The notes under the pieces are model-generated. The model searched no databases. It was not told the DNA's origin and was given only the letters and a program-made list of their open reading frames with translations. 30,091 nt of DNA from a virus. The translations under genes and the position numbers were made by a program. The stretch lies in IMG/VR virus record IMGVR_UViG_3300020450_000063, positions 1 through 30,091 of that record. The stretch is one strand, 5' to 3'. This document shows positions 22,192 through 29,660 of the stretch, one piece after another (position 1 is the stretch's first letter; the number at the start of each line of letters is the position of its first letter).

Positions 22192-23916
22192 TTACTTCCA
22201 ACTATTTACTTTACTTTGAGATGTTATTGTATTTATCTCAATCTTTGTACTAAAACTAGAGCCAGATGAGTTTGCAATACCCATTGTTTGATATATTGGG
22301 CTTGGTTTACCTTTATCATCTTTAAACCCAGTACACAAGTGAACATTGACAGCATTGTATAATTTATTTCTTACTTTACTTATCTCAATTACCACAACAT
22401 AAAAATCATTTATCTGTTTACCTTTCTGTAATAAGTCAGCTTGATTTGTTTTTGTAAAATCATCTCTAGTCCCTAAGTTTTTATTATATCCATCTAATCC
22501 ACCATAACATATAACAAGAGGTAATGCTGTGTTTCCAAATTTTGCTTCACCCTCTAAAGTTGATACAAAGGCAAAAAGTGATTCCACCAAGTTTTCGTAT
22601 TGGCCAATATTTTTTTCTACACCTTTTAGTATCTCATTGATTGCAATATTACCAGCATTATTAGAGGCTAGAGTTACTGCAAATTTAAACTTATCTCTAT
22701 CTACACTTTTATTTTTTTTAAAATCATTTAAAATATCTTTTATTATAAATCTTGCTTCGTTTACATTATATTGTCCGTCTTTTTCTCCAATGAATAATAT
22801 TGGTGGGACAGCCCTGATTTTCATTTTTGGTCTATCATTTAATTTTCTAACTAATTTTACATTGGCATCGTGATTATCATTAACTTGGTCTATGACTTTT
22901 AGTAAAGCTGTAGTTTTTTTCACTAAACTATCTTTAGCTGGAATTGTTTGTTCTGTTAGTTTTTGTAAACCAACCTCTCTAATTAAATCATTTGATAATG
23001 ATGTTAAATCTCTTTTGTTTTTAATTCTTCTATTCACACCAGCTTGTGCTATATTTTTTATTAACGATACTACTTTTCCGAAAAGATTTTGAGCCCAATC
23101 AGTAAATACTTTGATACCTTTAGTTGCAATATTTTTAAAGGTAGTTACTAAATCTCTCATTCTATCCATCAAATTAAATTCTAATAGTAACATATCATCT
23201 TCTGTCCAACCAAAATGTTCTGTTTGTTTTACTGGGTCGTGAACTGCTTTTATAAATGAACCAACTTTACCTATTCTAGCTCCACCCTCTCCTTTTTTAA
23301 GTGACACTTGATAGAATGAAATTTGTTTACCTTTATCATTTGATATTGTTACTTTACCATCTGGTTGTGTTGTGGCTCTTGATACTTGTTCTCTCTCACT
23401 TAGTTTTGCAATTTCTTTCAGCATTGCTGTGAGTTCTGCAGCACTTGCATCAAGGATTAATACACAATCTGCAGTATTCTCTTTTGTTTGTAAAGAGAAC
23501 TGAAATGATTTTGGCATAACTCTGTAATAATTTTGTGTGATACTATCTTGTAGAAAATCTTGGAACTTACCTAATTTTGAAATAGGATAGCCTAAATTGG
23601 AATAATATTCCAGTAAAAGGTCAAAATATTCTTTAGGTACACTTTTCTCTGCCCAGTCTTTTGCTTTTTTTGCAAAGTCTTTTTTTATGATTGAGTTGTA
23701 ACTTGACCTAGTTACTTTTCCACCACTTAGTGCAACAAGAACGACAGCACTTTCATACACTTGAGTTCTATCGTCTGCAGATAGACCTTTCATAAAGGTT
23801 TCAATAAATTCTGGATTTGTTTCTAGCTCTTGCTCTAACAAAGATTGTATTTTTTGTACATGGGAAATATTATGATTAGGCCGTGGCCTAACTTGTCTTA
23901 GACTTTTCGAAAGCAT
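22192..23916 (-). CDS. Conserved late protein of unknown function (574 aa)
   Basis: I choose ATG 23916 (MLSKSLRQVRPRPN...), the third in-frame ATG, because GGAG lies six bases upstream of it, inside the first codons of the longer frame. The protein is mixed alpha/beta. An amphipathic helical stretch near the middle (NLMDRMRDLVTTFKNIATKGIKVF...) could associate with membrane. Later segments alternate strand and helix (KMKIRAVPPILFIGEKDG, LPLVICYGGLDGYNKNLG, FYVVVIEISKVRNKLYNAVNVHLC). The last part ends in a GIANSSGSSFSTKIE tail. I see no catalytic motif and do not recognise a family. It is the first gene behind a late promoter (23947-23954) and leads the putative head-cargo operon. Confidence 0.75.
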   Translation of the reverse strand: MLSKSLRQVRPRPNHNISHVQKIQSLLEQELETNPEFIETFMKGLSADDRTQVYESAVVLVALSGGKVTRSSYNSIIKKDFAKKAKDWAEKSVPKEYFDLLLEYYSNLGYPISKLGKFQDFLQDSITQNYYRVMPKSFQFSLQTKENTADCVLILDASAAELTAMLKEIAKLSEREQVSRATTQPDGKVTISNDKGKQISFYQVSLKKGEGGARIGKVGSFIKAVHDPVKQTEHFGWTEDDMLLLEFNLMDRMRDLVTTFKNIATKGIKVFTDWAQNLFGKVVSLIKNIAQAGVNRRIKNKRDLTSLSNDLIREVGLQKLTEQTIPAKDSLVKKTTALLKVIDQVNDNHDANVKLVRKLNDRPKMKIRAVPPILFIGEKDGQYNVNEARFIIKDILNDFKKNKSVDRDKFKFAVTLASNNAGNIAINEILKGVEKNIGQYENLVESLFAFVSTLEGEAKFGNTALPLVICYGGLDGYNKNLGTRDDFTKTNQADLLQKGKQINDFYVVVIEISKVRNKLYNAVNVHLCTGFKDDKGKPSPIYQTMGIANSSGSSFSTKIEINTITSQSKVNSWK

Positions 23917-23946
23917 CAACATCTCCATTTGAATATAGTTATGTAC

Positions 23947-23954
23947 TATTTATA
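23947..23954 (-). promoter_or_regulatory. T4-type late promoter
   Basis: An exact TATAAATA on the minus strand overlaps the end of the helicase gene (stop at 23950). The T4 rule puts +1 at 23941, giving a 25-base leader with GGAG before ATG 23916. It separates the replication block from the late block. Confidence 0.75.
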
Positions 23955-25344
23955 CTTTAAAATCCTTTATGGCTGAGAACTTATCATACTTACTACCAAA
24001 GTCTGTCTTATCAAAAACTACCTCTTCTTGTCCGTTATCTACTAAATCTTCTTGTTCTTTCTGTGCACAATCATATAACCTCATTTTAGCTCTATCAATA
24101 CCTAAAACAAATCTTTTATTAACAGTTGGGTCATTATATCTATTCTTTAGTTGTTTGACAACGATTTGATTAAGTGCCTCAAGTTCGTCATTGGAGATGA
24201 GAGCAAACATGAAGTCCGCTGTTGCTGGGAGCCCAAATGATTCAGATGTGTCCTCAAGCCCCAAGTCTGATGATGTGAATCCACTTCTTGTTGTTTGTGT
24301 TGCCGACATAATTGGAACATTACATTCAACGGCAAGTCCTCGTAATTCTTCTGCAATAGATTTGATATAAGTGTACGAATTAACATTGGTAGCTCCTTTT
24401 AATCTAGAAGATGCACAAATATTTAGATAGTCAACAAATATCATATCTGGTTTAAAACTTCTTTTGATTGCAAGTTCTTTTATCAATCCACGAAAATGTG
24501 CAGAGTGTGCCGTGGCAGTTGGATATTCTTTTACAATAAGTTTACCATTTGTTTTCTTTTGTAGTTTAGCAATCTTATCGTCAAACATTTTCTTTGGTAG
24601 GTCATGTAAATCTTCCATAGAAATATTCATTAGGTTTGCATCTATACGTTCTGCAATACGTTCCTCTGCCATTTCTAGGGTGATATACAAAACATTCTTA
24701 CCTTGAGATAAACAAGATGCAGCCATATGACACATGAACAAAGATTTACCAACACCAGTTCCAGCAAGAGCAATATTCAAAGTCTTCTGTGGTAATCCAC
24801 CTTTTGTAATCTTGTTAAAAAAATCTAAGTCAAAAGGAATACGTTCCTCTACTTTATGATAAAATTCAAATCGTTCTTCACTATCATCAAAGTAGTCATG
24901 TCCCACTGCATTATCAAAACAAACAGCAAGAGCATCTGTAAGTATACTTGGTATTGCATCTGGACTACGTTTCTTATCTTTACCATCAATGATAGAGATG
25001 CCATCTACAATTGCATTATAGATTGCCTTATCTTTACAAAACTTTTCTGTAGTATCAACTAACCACTCCATATCAACATCAGTAGAATCAAGTGTTTGAA
25101 TAATTTCTACAATCTTTTTATGTTGGTCTTCTGTTAAGTCTTTTCTAGACTCTACCTCAATCTCTAAAGATATCTTTGTCGGAATACGTTTATACTTTTC
25201 AACAAAGTTTGTAATCTCTTCAAATACAACTCTTTCTTCTTTTACATCAAAATAATCTGGTTTGATAAATGGTAATACTTTTCTACAATATTCTTCATTC
25301 GTTACTAAGTTGCTCAGCGTTGTTCGTTCTATTGATTGATTCAC
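23950..25344 (-). CDS. 41: Replicative DNA helicase, T4 gp41/DnaB family
   Basis: The 464-residue enzyme unwinds DNA ahead of the phage fork and works with the gp61-like primase. The N-terminal third is helical. The RecA-like ATPase core has Walker A G195-T-G-V-G-K-S201, the catalytic Glu in LYITLEMAEERIAERI (E224), Walker B MIFVDYLNI (301-309), a glutamine sensor in SATQTTRSG, and an arginine-finger region near the C-terminus (RAKMRLYDC). The start is GTG 25344, with GAGG nine bases upstream. It overlaps the 140-residue gene upstream by 50 bases. Length is close to T4 gp41 (475 residues). Confidence 0.93.
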   Translation of the reverse strand: MNQSIERTTLSNLVTNEEYCRKVLPFIKPDYFDVKEERVVFEEITNFVEKYKRIPTKISLEIEVESRKDLTEDQHKKIVEIIQTLDSTDVDMEWLVDTTEKFCKDKAIYNAIVDGISIIDGKDKKRSPDAIPSILTDALAVCFDNAVGHDYFDDSEERFEFYHKVEERIPFDLDFFNKITKGGLPQKTLNIALAGTGVGKSLFMCHMAASCLSQGKNVLYITLEMAEERIAERIDANLMNISMEDLHDLPKKMFDDKIAKLQKKTNGKLIVKEYPTATAHSAHFRGLIKELAIKRSFKPDMIFVDYLNICASSRLKGATNVNSYTYIKSIAEELRGLAVECNVPIMSATQTTRSGFTSSDLGLEDTSESFGLPATADFMFALISNDELEALNQIVVKQLKNRYNDPTVNKRFVLGIDRAKMRLYDCAQKEQEDLVDNGQEEVVFDKTDFGSKYDKFSAIKDFKV

Positions 25345-25717
25345 TCGTATTATCCTCTGCCTGTGTTATGATGATATGATATAAAATATCACCAATTAAT
25401 TTAAAAAATTCATCTCCAAACTTTTCTTTTGGAATGCCATTATTCTCTAATATATCATATTTAAATTTTAAATTCAAGTTATTATTTGCATCTAATTTAC
25501 TTTCATCTGGTAAAGTCACTTCGCCATAGCGATACACAACACCATGATAATCTGTTTCAGAAGTAAGACCAATACAAGTTTGATTTGGATAAGCCTCACT
25601 TGTAAGAAAAACAAATTTCTTTGTGATAGGGTCTTTGAGTATTTCTTCTACTGTTGGTAATTTACTTTCATCAACTATTGGTTTTATTGGATTTCCATCT
25701 ACATCTACTAATGCCAT
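25295..25717 (-). CDS. Conserved hypothetical protein before the helicase (140 aa)
   Basis: The product begins with a Pro/Val-rich strand region (DVDGNPIKPIVDESKLPTVEEILKD), then beta segments (KKFVFLTSEAYPNQTCIGL, HGVVYRYGEVTLP) and a C-terminal helix (DEFFKLIGDILYHIIITQA). It starts at ATG 25717 with a TAATG overlap to the 2OG oxygenase stop and runs 50 bases into the helicase gene. Its place might suggest a helicase accessory role, but it does not resemble T4 gp59 to me. Confidence 0.75.
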   Translation of the reverse strand: MALVDVDGNPIKPIVDESKLPTVEEILKDPITKKFVFLTSEAYPNQTCIGLTSETDYHGVVYRYGEVTLPDESKLDANNNLNLKFKYDILENNGIPKEKFGDEFFKLIGDILYHIIITQAEDNTSESINRTNNAEQLSNE

Positions 25718-26277
25718 TACATCGCCCTCACTGTATAATCTATTGCTATTCTTTTTTCATCACACAAAATGTTATCTGCTCTATGTGGAACTCTTGGGTC
25801 AAAAACATAAAATGAACCTGGCTTTGCATAGTATGTTTTACCATTCCAAGTAAACCCACCACCCCATTCTTGTTTCCAATCAGAGTTCAACATACCAAGA
25901 ACTTTTAAAACTTTCATATCTTTTGGTACATCATCCATATGGTCTGTATGAGTATTATCCTCTCTATGTTTATCCTTAATAGAAGCTCCTGCCCACATCA
26001 ATTCTGGATACACTGTGCCATGTAGACCTTTTTCATAAACCATGAGAAACAATGACATCACAATACCAGCAAGTCTTTCTACCTTTGGTGGCTGTTCTGT
26101 TCCATCAACTAATGTAAGTTTAGGATGCCTTTTACTAAAGTGTGCACCTTTTGGATATTGCCAACTCCAGTTCTCTGATTCTTGTATCTGATATCTTACA
26201 TATTCAAGAAACATTGGAGAGGCTACGTTTTCAATTATTTTTACATCATTCATTATCGGTTTGTATGACGTTTCCAT
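25717..26277 (-). CDS. 2-oxoglutarate/Fe(II)-dependent oxygenase
   Basis: The 186-residue protein has a double-stranded beta-helix pattern with the iron triad. H110-T-D112 or, as an alternative, H113-M-D115 supplies the HxD pair, H165 (in VPHRADNI) is the distal ligand, and R176 is the likely 2-oxoglutarate-binding Arg, followed by IAIDYTV. The [11 protein letters not shown] segment belongs to the barrel. Prolyl-4-hydroxylase-like members are common in marine T4-like phages, with unknown substrates. I choose ATG 26277 because AAGGAG lies 7 bases upstream; the earlier frame start has none. It overlaps the end of uvsX by 32 bases. Confidence 0.85.
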   Translation of the reverse strand: METSYKPIMNDVKIIENVASPMFLEYVRYQIQESENWSWQYPKGAHFSKRHPKLTLVDGTEQPPKVERLAGIVMSLFLMVYEKGLHGTVYPELMWAGASIKDKHREDNTHTDHMDDVPKDMKVLKVLGMLNSDWKQEWGGGFTWNGKTYYAKPGSFYVFDPRVPHRADNILCDEKRIAIDYTVRAM

Positions 26278-27274
26278 ACTTAAACTCCTTTTCAGCACAT
26301 TCATTCAAAATATCCATCACATCTTTTGTAAAGTATTTTGTAGGATTACTCATAATCGTTTTACCAAATTCTTTACTTCCGTCTGGTAATTCATATCTTG
26401 TGGATACTTTTTTAAACACATTGTATTTTTCTGCCAACTCTAACAAGCCATAGTATTTATCTAAACCCTTTTCATAATTCAGACGAACATCTACCATTTT
26501 ATTTTCTATTGTCAATCTTGACTTATAATTTTTACAATGTATAATATTACCTACAACCTCTGACCCATCTTTTTCTTTTTTCTTAGATAAGAATACAATG
26601 GATGATGCTGCATATTTAAGACCTGAGCCACCACCCATTTCTTTTGTAGAGAATAATCCCATAGATTCATAAGTGTGATTAGTAACAACCATAGGAACTC
26701 CAGCTCGACCAAGTTTCAAAGTCAACACACGAAATGCAGCTTTAAGAACTTGCGCTCTTGTCATATCTCTAGTTTCTTTACCCTCACTTGTATCTTCAAC
26801 TTCTTTTGTGGTTGACAACATACCAAGTGAATCTAAACACATCATCATAGGTCTTTTTTCAGATTTTTCTAAGTATGAATCTAAAACCTTTATTGCCTGT
26901 GTACGAAACTCTTGTACAGTTGTAACTGGAATGACTACCATTCTATTTGGGTCGATGCCTCTATCAATCACCATCTGTTTAGTGATTGCACTTTCTGATT
27001 CAAAGTAAAGACAACCAGCATCTGGATTTGCATCTAGAAAGCTTTTGACCATGCCCATAACAAAAAAGGTTTTACCAGTTGCTGATTCACCAGCGATTGC
27101 TGTAATCTTGTTACTAGGTAATCCACCATAGATAGAACCAGATAATAACGCATTGAAAATATAAGAACCAGTATCAACAAAATTATCTACGTCTGCCCCC
27201 TCGATGCCATCTGAAACTAATGATGCATATTCATTACCAGTTGTCTTAATTATATCTTTAAAAAAATCACTCAC
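26246..27274 (-). CDS. uvsX: UvsX, RecA-like recombination protein
   Basis: The 342-residue protein catalyses strand exchange for recombination-dependent replication and repair. Walker A is G62-E-S-A-T-G-K-T69. The strand [13 protein letters not shown] (141-153) is Walker B, and ESESA at 92-96 provides the catalytic Glu region. [11 protein letters not shown] resembles the RecA L2-proximal segment, and [11 protein letters not shown] follows. It is shorter than T4 UvsX (about 390), chiefly at the C-terminus. Its start overlaps the MazG stop by one base, and its stop overlaps the oxygenase gene. Confidence 0.93.
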   Translation of the reverse strand: MSDFFKDIIKTTGNEYASLVSDGIEGADVDNFVDTGSYIFNALLSGSIYGGLPSNKITAIAGESATGKTFFVMGMVKSFLDANPDAGCLYFESESAITKQMVIDRGIDPNRMVVIPVTTVQEFRTQAIKVLDSYLEKSEKRPMMMCLDSLGMLSTTKEVEDTSEGKETRDMTRAQVLKAAFRVLTLKLGRAGVPMVVTNHTYESMGLFSTKEMGGGSGLKYAASSIVFLSKKKEKDGSEVVGNIIHCKNYKSRLTIENKMVDVRLNYEKGLDKYYGLLELAEKYNVFKKVSTRYELPDGSKEFGKTIMSNPTKYFTKDVMDILNECAEKEFKYGNVIQTDNE

Positions 27275-27684
27275 TAAATATCTCCTACTTTTCTACTTGC
27301 CGACTTCAATGCATCAAACCCGCCAGGGTATCTTTCTGAAAGTTTACTTATGTTAATATCAAATATTTCTTCCCAAGAACTATCTAAAGCTTTTATAGCT
27401 TGAACCATATACCAGCATATATCAGATAATTCAGACTTCAAATGTTTCTTTGTATCTTCATCAATCTCTTTACCTTGAAACAATATCTTTTTTACGATAT
27501 CGTTGAACTCGCCAACTTCTCCAGATAGTCCTACTGATGCAGTAAGTAATCTAGATGGTTCAATACCTTGTTCTTGCATAATTTCTAATGCATCTTTGAA
27601 GTCATCATAATTTTTAGTCATATCACTTGTAACTGTATCTACAAAGTTTATGTAATCATTTAATATACTTGGTCTTTTTTTCAT
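27274..27684 (-). CDS. mazG: MazG-like nucleotide pyrophosphohydrolase
   Basis: The 136-residue protein has the MazG/all-alpha NTP-PPase signature E56-V-G-E59 followed by E85-L-S-D88, the metal-binding glutamates and aspartate. The linking helix carries [11 protein letters not shown], and [10 protein letters not shown] comes after. The enzyme hydrolyses (d)NTPs, or possibly (p)ppGpp-related or damaged nucleotides, to monophosphates. In cyanophages it has been proposed to tune host starvation signalling, although its substrates remain debated. Its ATG overlaps the stop of the 55-residue gene upstream (ATGA), and it precedes uvsX directly. Confidence 0.88.
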   Translation of the reverse strand: MKKRPSILNDYINFVDTVTSDMTKNYDDFKDALEIMQEQGIEPSRLLTASVGLSGEVGEFNDIVKKILFQGKEIDEDTKKHLKSELSDICWYMVQAIKALDSSWEEIFDINISKLSERYPGGFDALKSASRKVGDI

Positions 27685-27848
27685 ACTAAAGGCTCCGATA
27701 TGTAATGGTCTTGATAATCATCATCTCCCATATAAATTCTAACTGTAGTTTTTTTCATAAGTTTACCAGTTTCATCTCTTTCATATGAGATAAGTTCTTG
27801 TCTTATCAAGCCCTCTCTTGGCATTTCCATTCTTAAATCTTCTACCAT
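27681..27848 (-). CDS. Small conserved protein between CmoA and MazG (55 aa)
   Basis: The frame starts at ATG 27848, with AGGAG 5 bases upstream, and ends in a TGA overlapping the mazG ATG. The protein is a likely two-stranded beta sheet with charged loops: residues 14-24 (LIRQELISYER) and 30-40 (LMKKTTVRIYM), then an acidic Tyr/His-rich tail (GDDDYQDHYI). From memory, short proteins with the VRIY.GDDYQD pattern are found near nucleotide and DNA genes in cyanophages. Function is unknown. It is the third cistron after the methyltransferase and CmoA-like genes. Confidence 0.7.
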   Translation of the reverse strand: MVEDLRMEMPREGLIRQELISYERDETGKLMKKTTVRIYMGDDDYQDHYISEPLV

Positions 27849-27856
27849 ACTTACTC

Positions 27857-28540
27857 CTATTTAATAGCTAGTGCACCAACAAATGCATGATTACGCCAAA
27901 ATGGTTGTGCATCTGAAAATCCAGCTCTATGCAAATTATCTTCTATCTCTTTCCATGTATTTGGTTTCATCATGTGTCTTAGTGTTCTTTCTTTGTCCAT
28001 AATATCTTCAGTATCAAATGACTTTCTTTTATAATCATAATAATTAAATGTAATCATATCTTGAACTAATGCATTCTGACATATGGTTTTTTCTGCAAAG
28101 ATGAAAGCACCACCATCATTTAATCCATTGTAAACATTTTTTATTACGTTTAGTCTATCTTTCTTTGGCATAAACTGTAGAGTGAAAATAGATGTAACTA
28201 ATGAACAATTCATAAATTCATAATTACGAATATCATCTAATATAAAATCTACTTCATACTTGTCTAACTCATCTGCTCTTTTTTCTAAGTCTTTATAAAA
28301 GCCTTCAGCAATCTCTATACCTATGTATCTTCCTTTAGAACAATGGTCTTGATTATATTCAATCATAGCTTTAGTAAGTTTACCAGTAGAACAACCTATG
28401 TCAACAATATTTGTACCATCTTCAACAAAGTATCTTGATAGACTTATTACATCATCAAGTAAATTAGAATAACCACGAATAGATTTTTCTATGTGTTCAT
28501 CAAAGCCTTCTTCTCTATGTGCAAATGTAAAATCAGCCAT
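27857..28540 (-). CDS. cmoA: CmoA-like carboxy-S-adenosyl-L-methionine synthase
   Basis: The 227-residue protein matches E. coli CmoA along nearly its full length: FTF.(E)..FDEH near residue 5-16, S20-I-R-G-Y-S25 (E. coli RSVPGYSN), SAM motif D47-I-G-C-S-T-G53, the characteristic F119-T-L-Q-F123, GLNDGGAFIFAEK (139-151), a DYKR segment (169-172) and LHRAGF near 203-208. CmoA uses SAM and prephenate to make carboxy-SAM, normally passed to CmoB for tRNA wobble modification. Around K183-E-R185 an Arg lies one position from where my by-eye alignment puts E. coli R199, which contacts the carboxylate. The start overlaps the DNA methyltransferase stop by 8 bases, so the two are coupled. I see no CmoB. 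An ordinary methyltransferase role remains possible. Confidence 0.85.
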   Translation of the reverse strand: MADFTFAHREEGFDEHIEKSIRGYSNLLDDVISLSRYFVEDGTNIVDIGCSTGKLTKAMIEYNQDHCSKGRYIGIEIAEGFYKDLEKRADELDKYEVDFILDDIRNYEFMNCSLVTSIFTLQFMPKKDRLNVIKNVYNGLNDGGAFIFAEKTICQNALVQDMITFNYYDYKRKSFDTEDIMDKERTLRHMMKPNTWKEIEDNLHRAGFSDAQPFWRNHAFVGALAIK

Positions 28541-29660
28541 TATGTAACTCCTTGTAAGGTTTCAATACTTTTTCGTAAATAGAATCTGCAATTGCTTTCA
28601 TCATCAAAGGCGGAACCATACGGCCCATTCTTTCTGACTTTTGTTCCCACTTACCAGTTAATTTAAAATCATCTGGTAAAGACATAGCTCTCTGTGTTTC
28701 ACACAATGCAAGTTTTCTCATTTCTTCCCAATGAATACAACCACCAGATGCTGTAATTGTTGGTGCAGGTTTATGTCTTGATATTCTTTTCATGTTGAAG
28801 TGATGACCTTTAGGGTGATAATCACAGCCAGTTAAAACTTTGTCTGGGTCTTTTGGCATCTTGGATGCTGTTTCAAAATGTGAACCCTTAGAAAACTTTT
28901 CTGTCAACATCTTTATTTCTTCTTCATCATATTGTAAATCACTAAATGCATCTCCACAAGTTATAGCTTCAGAGAACTTCTCTGGAAACACACCAGCAAT
29001 ATTCATAAATGTAAGTCCTATCGCTGTGGTTACATCTTCACGAACACCAATGAATATCAATCTCTTTCTTGTTTGAGGAACTCCGTAGTGTGAAGAATCT
29101 AACACCATAGATGATACATCATATCCTATCTTTTCAAACTCATTTGTAATCTTATAATAATATTGTTTAGCTTCACCCATAGTCAGACCTGCAACATTTT
29201 CACCTACGATTACTTTAGGTTTTATTTCTTCTGCAACTCTAAGAAACTCAAAAAATAAATCCTCAATATTCTCAATCTTTTTACCATCTGAATATTTTTT
29301 AGTTTGTTTAAATCCTTTTGAATGACCACCTTGAACCATAGCACCAGCTACAGAGAACGCGCTACATGGTGGTGAACCATCAAGTATGTCTACCTCTCCA
29401 GCTTTGATACCTGCAGCATCAAGTAGATGTTGACCAGTAAGTTCTTTTATGTCATCTGGTAAAATCGGTGTATCTGGATAGTTCTCACTATATGTGTTAC
29501 GCGCCTCCTGCACAAATTCATTGATGCATAATATCTTACCACCTGCTAAACGATAACCTGTGCTAGAACCACCACCACCTGCAAATGTAGATATCACATT
29601 AAATTTATTTTGTTTAGATGCATCATGTACATCTTGTAAATTATACTTTTGATATTTCAT
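28533..29660 (-). CDS. DNA cytosine-C5 methyltransferase with Arg in motif X; candidate carboxymethyltransferase
   Basis: The 375-residue enzyme has all C5-methyltransferase motifs: motif I F26-A-G-G-G-G, motif IV G95-S-P-P-C99 (catalytic Cys99), motif VI E154-N-V156, motif VIII Q196-T-R-K-R200, target-recognition region about 206-298, and motif IX P298-A-P-T-I-T. Motif X reads G346-R347-M-V-P-P351 where most enzymes have G-N-(S/A)-V. That Asn lies near the SAM methyl/carboxylate side, and in M.MpeI its change to Lys or Arg allows carboxy-SAM use. No partner endonuclease is visible, so it is probably protective or regulatory modification. It overlaps the CmoA-like gene by 8 bases and the truncated gene upstream by 4 (ATGA). 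The target sequence cannot be predicted. Confidence 0.9.
   Translation of the reverse strand: MKYQKYNLQDVHDASKQNKFNVISTFAGGGGSSTGYRLAGGKILCINEFVQEARNTYSENYPDTPILPDDIKELTGQHLLDAAGIKAGEVDILDGSPPCSAFSVAGAMVQGGHSKGFKQTKKYSDGKKIENIEDLFFEFLRVAEEIKPKVIVGENVAGLTMGEAKQYYYKITNEFEKIGYDVSSMVLDSSHYGVPQTRKRLIFIGVREDVTTAIGLTFMNIAGVFPEKFSEAITCGDAFSDLQYDEEEIKMLTEKFSKGSHFETASKMPKDPDKVLTGCDYHPKGHHFNMKRISRHKPAPTITASGGCIHWEEMRKLALCETQRAMSLPDDFKLTGKWEQKSERMGRMVPPLMMKAIADSIYEKVLKPYKELHNG

Noticed and set aside
22529-22873. 114-codon plus-strand frame
   Set aside because: Antisense shadow of the 574-residue gene without a ribosome site.
22192-23916. Capsid-targeting-like leader on the 574-residue protein
   Set aside because: Its start (MLSKSLRQVRPRPN) is basic and Pro-containing and does not resemble the other leaders; only its gene position suggests packaging.
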